From an uncultured Clostridia bacterium (GTDB taxonomy: Bacteria; Bacillota; Clostridia; Christensenellales; Aristaeellaceae): DNA of 63,908 nucleotides. The notes below the pieces were generated by a model. It saw nothing but the letters and a program-made list of their open reading frames with translations. It was not told the origin of the DNA and searched no databases. The position numbers and the translations under genes were made by a program. The stretch is taken from contig CAMKNZ010000013.1 in NCBI GenBank assembly GCA_946414315.1, positions 1 to 63,908 of the forward strand. The letters are read 5' to 3'. Below are positions 59,217 to 63,908 of the stretch, in pieces. Each line of letters opens with the position of its first letter. Positions within the stretch are counted from its first letter, which is position 1.

Positions 59217-60443
59217 ATGACTGAAATTACAAAATTCAGCGTGAAGAATAAGAGAATCCGGAGGATCGCAGCATGGCTGGCCGTGCTGTGCCTCACGTTT
59301 GTTTTCAGTGCGGCTTCCGCCGCGTCCGTCCCGGAAAACGGTGCAAAAATCCTGACCGTCTCGGACGCGGACCGGACATTTGAAAAAGGGCTTCGGGCGG
59401 ATATCAACGGGATTACCGTCGTCAGCCTTTACGGAACCTGGCGCGAAATGGGACGGCAGTACGGCATGCTGATGAAAAACCGGCTGGATGAAGTCTACTT
59501 CTTTGTGAATACCATCATTGAGTACAGCGTCGGAAACGCGCAAAAAGCCCGGAGCATCGTTGCGGCCCAGACCGCGCAGACGCCTTATCGGATCAGTGAG
59601 TTTTTTGAAGGGGCGGCGGAAACCTCCGGTCTGACGGTGGAACAGCTGCAGGCCGTCAACGCGGTGGAGCGTATTGGCGGTCTGCCGAAATGCAGTGCGG
59701 CTTTCTGCTGGGGTGAATACACCTCCGGTCCGCTGGTCATCGGCCGGAATTACGACTATTCCGACGCTTTCGCGCTGCTGAAAGATGATGTGGCTGTAAC
59801 GATATACCATCCCGCGGACGGATCGCTTGCCACCGCGACAATCGGCTACGTCGGGGAGATTTACGCGGTCAACGCGATCAATGAAAAAGGCATCTTCCTG
59901 GAACTGAACAACGGAAAGCCCTCCGCGAACATCAAAGCCCCCAACTCAAGGATCACCGGAACGACCGCGCTGTTTTCCGAAATGTTTGAGGCGGACGACC
60001 TGGAAGACTGGGATCTGTTCTTCAACACGACAAACTGCAGCTCGTCCTACATTATCAATATCGCGGACAGCAGCCGGGCCCGCTCCTATGAGTGGTGCCC
60101 TGTGGACGTAAAGCAGGGCGGAAAAGACCTGCCGGACGGCCTGCTTGTCTCCACGAATTATTACGTCAATTCCGACTGGCTGTTCGCAGTTCCGTCCGAC
60201 GCCGCATCCTGGGAAGGGCTGACCCGCCGCAAAAACCTGATCGCGTTATGCGAGGCGGAAAAGGGGAAAATCGACGAGCAGGCAATGATGAAGATCATCG
60301 AAACGCCGCTGGAAGCCGGCGGCGCCCAGAATGAGCTCACCGTATACCAGATCGTCATCGTCCCGGAAACAAAGATGCTGTGGCTCCGCGTCATCGGCGG
60401 CGCCGACTGGACCCGGATCGACCTGGCCGGGTTCCTGCAGTAA
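59217..60443 (+). CDS. Secreted C45-family Ntn hydrolase (acyltransferase/acylase-like)
   Basis: The 408-residue protein has a basic N-terminus and signal peptide (IAAWLAVLCLTFVFSAASAA). The rest matches C45/acyl-CoA:6-aminopenicillanic acid acyltransferase-like Ntn hydrolases: LYGTWREMGRQYGMLMK, then PKCSAAFCWGEYTSGPLVIGRNYDYSD. Cys159 in PKCSAAF is the candidate N-terminal nucleophile after self-cleavage, and GRNYDYS is the conserved Asn/Tyr/Asp block; EIYAVNAINEKGIFLELN follows. The substrate would be an amide or ester outside the cell, such as N-acyl amino acids or bile-salt-like conjugates, but cannot be named. It lies 26 bases before the M29 aminopeptidase. Confidence 0.83.
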   Translation: MTEITKFSVKNKRIRRIAAWLAVLCLTFVFSAASAASVPENGAKILTVSDADRTFEKGLRADINGITVVSLYGTWREMGRQYGMLMKNRLDEVYFFVNTIIEYSVGNAQKARSIVAAQTAQTPYRISEFFEGAAETSGLTVEQLQAVNAVERIGGLPKCSAAFCWGEYTSGPLVIGRNYDYSDAFALLKDDVAVTIYHPADGSLATATIGYVGEIYAVNAINEKGIFLELNNGKPSANIKAPNSRITGTTALFSEMFEADDLEDWDLFFNTTNCSSSYIINIADSSRARSYEWCPVDVKQGGKDLPDGLLVSTNYYVNSDWLFAVPSDAASWEGLTRRKNLIALCEAEKGKIDEQAMMKIIETPLEAGGAQNELTVYQIVIVPETKMLWLRVIGGADWTRIDLAGFLQ

Positions 60444-60469
60444 CGCAACCATCATAGGAGGTATTTGTT

Positions 60470-61699
60470 ATGAAACAGACTGTACTTCGCAAATACGCGA
60501 AACTGATCGCCCGTATGGGCGTCAACATCCAGAAGAACCAGGATGTGATCATTTACAGCCGGCTCGACCAGCCGAAATTCGTGGAACTGCTGGTGGACGA
60601 GTGCTACAAGGCCGGCGCCGGAAAGGTCACCGTGGAATTCAGCCACCAGCCGCTTTACAAGCTGAACGTTCGCCATCAAACCGTCGATAAGCTGTCGAAG
60701 GTTGAAAAGTGGGAAAAAGCCCGCCTTCGGCACTACGTGAACACCCTCCCCTGCACCATCAGCCTGGTTTCTGACGATCCCGACGGTCTCAAGGGGATCA
60801 ATCAGAAGAAAATGGCGGAGGCGGACCGGAAGAGCTGGCCCATCGTCAAGCCATACTATGACGCCATGGAGAATAAAAACCAGTGGTGCATTGCCGCCGT
60901 GCCCGGCGCCGCCTGGGCGAAAAAAGTATTCCCCGGACTGCCGAAAGGGCGGGCGATTGAAAAGCTCTGGGAGGCGATTCTTTTTACCTCCCGCGTTACC
61001 GACGACCCCATTGCTGCCTGGGAAGCCCATAACAAAGACCTGCATGACCGCTGCGCCTATCTCAACAGCCTGGGCATTGCCGAACTGCATTACAGGGGTG
61101 ACAACGGCACCGACCTGACCGTCGGCATGATTCCGGAAGGATCCTTCCTCGGCGGCCAGGAAACCACCATCAGCGGTCTGCCCTTTGACGCCAATATTCC
61201 CAGTGAGGAATGCTACACTTCTCCCATGCGTGGAAAGGCCGAGGGGATAGTATACGCAACCAAACCGCTCAGCTACAACGGAGAGCTCATCGAGGACTTT
61301 TCCGTCCGCTTTGAAAACGGAAAGGCCGTGGAGGTGAAGGCCGGAAAGAACCAGGCGCTGCTGGAGCAGATGATCTCCATGGACGAGGGTGCCGCCTATC
61401 TGGGCGAATGTGCGCTGGTACCGGTGAATTCCCCGATCTACGAGTCCGGAATCCTGTTCTATGAAACCCTGTTCGATGAGAATGCCGCCTGCCATCTGGC
61501 GCTGGGCATGGGCTTCACGAACACCATTCGCGGCTTTGAAAACAAGACGCTGAAGGAATGCCGCGAGATGGGCATCAACGATTCCATGGAACACAACGAT
61601 TTCATGATCGGTTATGAGGGCCTGGATATAGACGCGGTAACAAGAGACGGAAAAACAGTTCCCATCTTCCGCCGGGGCAGATGGGCCTTTGATGTCTGA
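60470..61699 (+). CDS. M29-family aminopeptidase
   Basis: The 409-residue metallo-aminopeptidase (AmpS/PepS/aminopeptidase II type) has two metal ions. Ligand regions are visible as NIPSEECYTSPM (Glu), SMDEGAAYLGECALV (Glu), YETLFDENAACHLALG (His) and DSMEHNDFMIG (His, Asp). It has no signal peptide. AGGAGG precedes the ATG by 8 bases. It follows the secreted C45 hydrolase by 26 bases and probably shares its transcript, which suggests uptake and cleavage of amino acids or peptides released outside; this link is inference. Confidence 0.92.
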   Translation: MKQTVLRKYAKLIARMGVNIQKNQDVIIYSRLDQPKFVELLVDECYKAGAGKVTVEFSHQPLYKLNVRHQTVDKLSKVEKWEKARLRHYVNTLPCTISLVSDDPDGLKGINQKKMAEADRKSWPIVKPYYDAMENKNQWCIAAVPGAAWAKKVFPGLPKGRAIEKLWEAILFTSRVTDDPIAAWEAHNKDLHDRCAYLNSLGIAELHYRGDNGTDLTVGMIPEGSFLGGQETTISGLPFDANIPSEECYTSPMRGKAEGIVYATKPLSYNGELIEDFSVRFENGKAVEVKAGKNQALLEQMISMDEGAAYLGECALVPVNSPIYESGILFYETLFDENAACHLALGMGFTNTIRGFENKTLKECREMGINDSMEHNDFMIGYEGLDIDAVTRDGKTVPIFRRGRWAFDV

Positions 61700-61785
61700 A
61701 GCGACGTTGTCCTGAGAATGCCGGACCCGTCATGATACGGCACGAAACAGCTCACGCGGCAAATCAATTTCTGTTCCCCATGAAA

Positions 61786-61825
61786 ACGGCAGCCTCTCAT
61801 TTCCGGGAGGCTGCCGTGGGTTTTT
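61786..61825. terminator. Bidirectional terminator between M29 and metallophosphatase genes
   Basis: An 11-bp stem (61786-61796 with 61807-61817) with a 10-base loop is followed by GGGTTTTT on the plus strand and TTTTC on the minus strand. Confidence 0.8.
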
Positions 61826-61832
61826 CAGACAG

Positions 61833-62543
61833 TTATTCAGCATAAAACGGACACATATCATCCAGTCGGAGCAGCATGGGGCTCCCTCCGCCGGCGGCGC
61901 CCGTATCGATGTCCGCCCAGGTATCCGTCACGAACATCTTCCCTTTTTCTCCCCCGATATACTGCGTCGGCGTATGGCCCAGGATGACCATCCGGTCTTC
62001 CCAGTATCTTTCATCCACTCCCGGACGGGTCCAGAGCAGATCATCTTCATCATATTCATCCAGGCCTTTCCCCGGTTCAAAACCGTTCAGCCCTCCATGG
62101 ACCAGTACAAAGCGCTTCATCGGCACAGCCACTTCCATATACAGCGGCGCAGACCTGACATATTTCACGAGCTTTACCAGTTCGTCCGGACCCTCATCCC
62201 TCAGTTTCAGCAGGCTTTCCAGTGTCTTCAGGCAGCCGTTTCTGTGCCAGCGGAGCAGATGGAACTCCTGATCAATTGTGACCAGTCGCAGATTGGTCAG
62301 ATCCACATCCGCAGACAGCGCAAACTCACACTCCAGCATCATGGCTTCATGATTGCCTTTGAGCAGCGTCACATTCTCCTGCCGCATCATCCACCGGAGC
62401 ATGGCAACGCCGCCATCGCCGTTCCGGTCGATGACGTCCCCGATCACATACAGCTGGTCCGATTCAGAAAACCCGGCTTTTTCAAGCAGGCCCAGAAACG
62501 AATCCAAAGGATATCCGTGGATATCCGAAGTTGCAAAAATCAA
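61833..62543 (-). CDS. PPP-type metallophosphoesterase
   Basis: The 236-residue phosphatase has the motifs SDIHG (10 residues in), VIGDVIDRNGDG, LLKGNHEAM, VHGGLN and ILGHTPTQY, all metal or phosphate ligands of the calcineurin-like PPP family. It resembles bacterial serine/threonine phosphatases and diadenosine-tetraphosphatase-like proteins. The start is TTG 62543, with GAGGAATAAGG upstream and no better codon in frame. It is monocistronic and converges on the M29 gene. Confidence 0.9.
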   Translation of the reverse strand: MIFATSDIHGYPLDSFLGLLEKAGFSESDQLYVIGDVIDRNGDGGVAMLRWMMRQENVTLLKGNHEAMMLECEFALSADVDLTNLRLVTIDQEFHLLRWHRNGCLKTLESLLKLRDEGPDELVKLVKYVRSAPLYMEVAVPMKRFVLVHGGLNGFEPGKGLDEYDEDDLLWTRPGVDERYWEDRMVILGHTPTQYIGGEKGKMFVTDTWADIDTGAAGGGSPMLLRLDDMCPFYAE

Positions 62544-62847
62544 ACCTTATTCCTCAACCTTCATAAACCTTTGACAGGCATATGGCCGTACTTTTTCATC
62601 CGAATAAATCTCCTTTTTCGTTCATCCAACAAATATGACGAAAAAGTCCCGTGTTTTGTTTCTTCGGACGGATGCCAATTTCATTGCAGCCGGCCACATC
62701 AATTATATCATATCCACAGATTTCTCCATATCAGTATTTATTGACTGTTCACTGCCACCTGTTAAAGGTGATGCGTATAAAACTATGTCAGGCAGAAAAT
62801 GCATGGCAGAGAAAAAGGGTTTTTAATAAGAAGGAGTGAAAGAATAA
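62544..62847. other. Gene-free spacer with a possible promoter
   Basis: No convincing gene is seen in these 304 bases. On the plus strand TTGCAG (62684-62689), 16 bases, TATCAT (62706-62711) could drive the small membrane protein. Two overlapping short frames around 62635-62839 lack ribosome sites and look accidental. The left part holds the leader of the divergent phosphatase gene. Confidence 0.4.
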
Positions 62848-63303
62848 ATGTCTATCCTGGCTGTTGTTTTAGCACTGATCGGTGGTCTGGGAGCGCTTCT
62901 CTCGATGTTGACCGGCATTATCTGCGGTATCCCTGCTGTGATCCTCGGGCTGCTGGCCTGTGTCCTTGGCTTCCTGGCCTGGAAAAAAACCAGGAAGGGC
63001 GTTCCTGCGATCTTCTTCGGTTTCATCGCGGTGGTTCTGGCTGTTATGCTGACGGTTGGCAGCATCAACTCTGCGAAGTATCAGTACGATCAGGTGAAGG
63101 CCCATCCGGAAAAGGCGCCCACGCTGGCCCAGCATCTTGACGACGCCCAGCTGCAGTATGGTTTTATCGGCCTGATGATGGTTTCCAAGAACCCGGAAGA
63201 GGATAAGGCGATCACCGAAGAAGTGATTGCGCTGATCACGGGCGAACTGCCGAAGACCGCTGCCGCCGAGCCGGCGGAACCGGTCGCGGAAGCAGAATTC
63301 TGA
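62848..63303 (+). CDS. Small membrane protein, DUF4190-like
   Basis: The 151-residue protein has two hydrophobic segments at the N-terminus (LAVVLALIGGLGALLSMLTGIICGIPAVILGLLACVLGFLAW, in two helices) and a third (IFFGFIAVVLAVMLTVGSI), with a KKTRKG turn between. This GIICGIPAVILGLLA pattern is typical of DUF4190-type proteins. A soluble tail of about 80 residues ends in an Ala/Glu/Pro-rich stretch. GGAG is 11 bases before the ATG. The function is unknown. Confidence 0.7.
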   Translation: MSILAVVLALIGGLGALLSMLTGIICGIPAVILGLLACVLGFLAWKKTRKGVPAIFFGFIAVVLAVMLTVGSINSAKYQYDQVKAHPEKAPTLAQHLDDAQLQYGFIGLMMVSKNPEEDKAITEEVIALITGELPKTAAAEPAEPVAEAEF

Positions 63304-63373
63304 TCGTCAGAATACAATCCTATCCCTGAATGAATTGACAGACAAAGTGCAGATTGACAAACTGACGGAATAA

Positions 63374-63410
63374 AAAGACGCCCTGGTTCATAACGAACCG
63401 GGGCGTCTTT
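63374..63410. terminator. Bidirectional terminator between two small genes
   Basis: A 16-bp stem with one mismatch (63374-63389 with 63395-63410) and a 5-base loop. On the minus strand T5 follows, so it mainly ends the 63427-63660 gene; on the plus strand the T run is short. Confidence 0.82.
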
Positions 63411-63426
63411 CATGCCGCAACAAATC

Positions 63427-63660
63427 TTATTTCCTGCTTTCCTTCCAGGCATCGACCTTGTCGGCCGCCAGGCGAACCATGGTTTCCTTCGGGAAGGGTG
63501 AATTCATTCCGCCGAAGCAATAAAGGAAGAACTTGCCGTCCGCCGTCTTATACAGCGTTTCCTCATATCCCCAGGGATCGCCATAATTACCGAAGGTTTT
63601 CTTGTACACCAGTTCAGAAGCGTCTGTATCATAATCTATTCCACTGATTCTCTTTTTCAT
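63427..63660 (-). CDS. Small cytoplasmic protein of unknown function
   Basis: The 77-residue product (KKRISGIDYDTDASELVYKK, then GDPWGYEETLYKTADGKFFLYCFGGM) looks like small proteins common in gut Clostridia that pair a YDTDxA start with a LYxTxxGxFFL strand. The role is unknown. The ATG at 63660 is preferred, with AAGGATG 6-7 bases upstream; the ATG at 63669 sits directly against that site. A terminator follows. Confidence 0.7.
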   Translation of the reverse strand: MKKRISGIDYDTDASELVYKKTFGNYGDPWGYEETLYKTADGKFFLYCFGGMNSPFPKETMVRLAADKVDAWKESRK

Positions 63661-63813
63661 AACAACCATCCTTTCGACATCAGTTGCCTTCTGGCTGAAT
63701 TATCATATACAGATTCTGACAAAAAATCAACACAGCTCCATCTCACAGGTTCAGCTGACACCAGCTTTTTTGTTCAAAAAGCGAAAAACCCTCATCACTG
63801 AAAAATGCCCGGA

Positions 63814-63842
63814 TTGACAAAAAAGTCCCTGAAGCTTATACT
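63814..63842 (+). promoter_or_regulatory. Promoter of tRNA-Arg
   Basis: TTGACA (63814-63819), 17 bases, TATACT (63837-63842); the tRNA begins 13 bases later. Confidence 0.85.
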
Positions 63843-63854
63843 TTTCAAGGTCCT

Positions 63855-63908
63855 GCACCCGTAGCTCAGTAGGATAGAGCGGCCGCCTCCTAAGCGGCAG
63901 GCCGTGGG
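63855..63908 (+). tRNA. tRNA-Arg (anticodon CCT), cut by the window end
   Basis: GCACCCG opens the acceptor arm, GCTC/GAGC is the D stem with AGTAGGATA loop, and GCCGC/GCGGC closes the anticodon loop CTCCTAA, giving anticodon CCT (codon AGG). The T arm and 3' acceptor strand lie outside the window. Confidence 0.92.

Noticed and set aside
62635-62839. Two overlapping short frames of about 62 codons
   Set aside because: No ribosome site and no recognisable composition; they fall in the leader of the 62848 gene.

Overview
The window looks like chromosome of a mid-to-high GC member of the Bacillota, most likely an anaerobic gut or rumen Clostridia-type bacterium. The grounds are an Rnf electron-transport operon (rnfC, rnfD), a T-box leader, a TPP riboswitch in front of the ECF thiamin component ThiT, a GerMN lipoprotein, YesM/YesN-type sensory genes, strong AGGAGG ribosome sites, TTGACA/TATAAT promoters and plant-glycan hydrolases. 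The lineage guess is inference. No phage, insertion sequence, integrase or CRISPR array was seen.

Layout. 1-2.1 kb: 5' end of an rnfCD operon (minus strand; rnfD runs off the left edge). 2.2-13.5 kb: mostly secreted or envelope genes (DUF6273 protein, PdaC-like deacetylase, CapA-like protein, NAGPA-like glycosidase, Lgt-like membrane protein, leucine-rich-repeat protein, HtrA protease), with a LacI-sensor/GGDEF fusion and an unusually long PRPP synthetase. 13.7-17.4 kb: response regulator, histidine kinase and GerMN lipoprotein operon, resembling MtrA-MtrB-LpqB. 17.5-20.2 kb: two tandem DUF3048 proteins. 20.2-23.0 kb: a sodium:solute symporter behind a T-box whose specifier reads UAC (Tyr), back to back with a TPP-riboswitch-controlled thiT. 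23.0-24.9 kb: LacI regulator translationally coupled to a secreted protein.

25-35 kb is one long minus-strand sugar locus. In transcription order it holds a YtfQ-like sensor lipoprotein, a LytS/YesM kinase, a YesN regulator, two paralogous YtfQ-like binding proteins, one RbsA-type ATPase and two permeases. The likely logic is that extracellular sugar is sensed by the lipoprotein/kinase/regulator trio, which switches on the transporter. 35-39.6 kb: VanY carboxypeptidase, zinc-dependent phospholipase C family protein, a VanZ-VOC fusion and a GT4 glycosyltransferase. 39.8-44.2 kb: compact shikimate operon aroC, aroE-aroK fusion, aroQ, aroA and a thioesterase.

44.2-46 kb: an ECF S-component divergent from a MocR-type regulator that has lost its catalytic lysine and its C-terminus. 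46-51.6 kb: uxuA, ppk1, a ROK kinase, a small CxxC protein and a ribokinase. 51.7-59 kb: a glycan operon with a GH78 rhamnosidase, a GH2 glucuronidase-like enzyme, a domain-swapped GH3 and a sugar isomerase/epimerase. With the nearby uxuA it suggests use of rhamnose/uronic-acid-bearing plant glycans. 59-63.7 kb: secreted C45 Ntn-hydrolase, M29 aminopeptidase, metallophosphatase and two small proteins. The right edge cuts a tRNA-Arg(CCT).

A short degenerate repeat built from GAATT units recurs in at least six gene-flanking spacers; one copy supplies the first codons of aroE.
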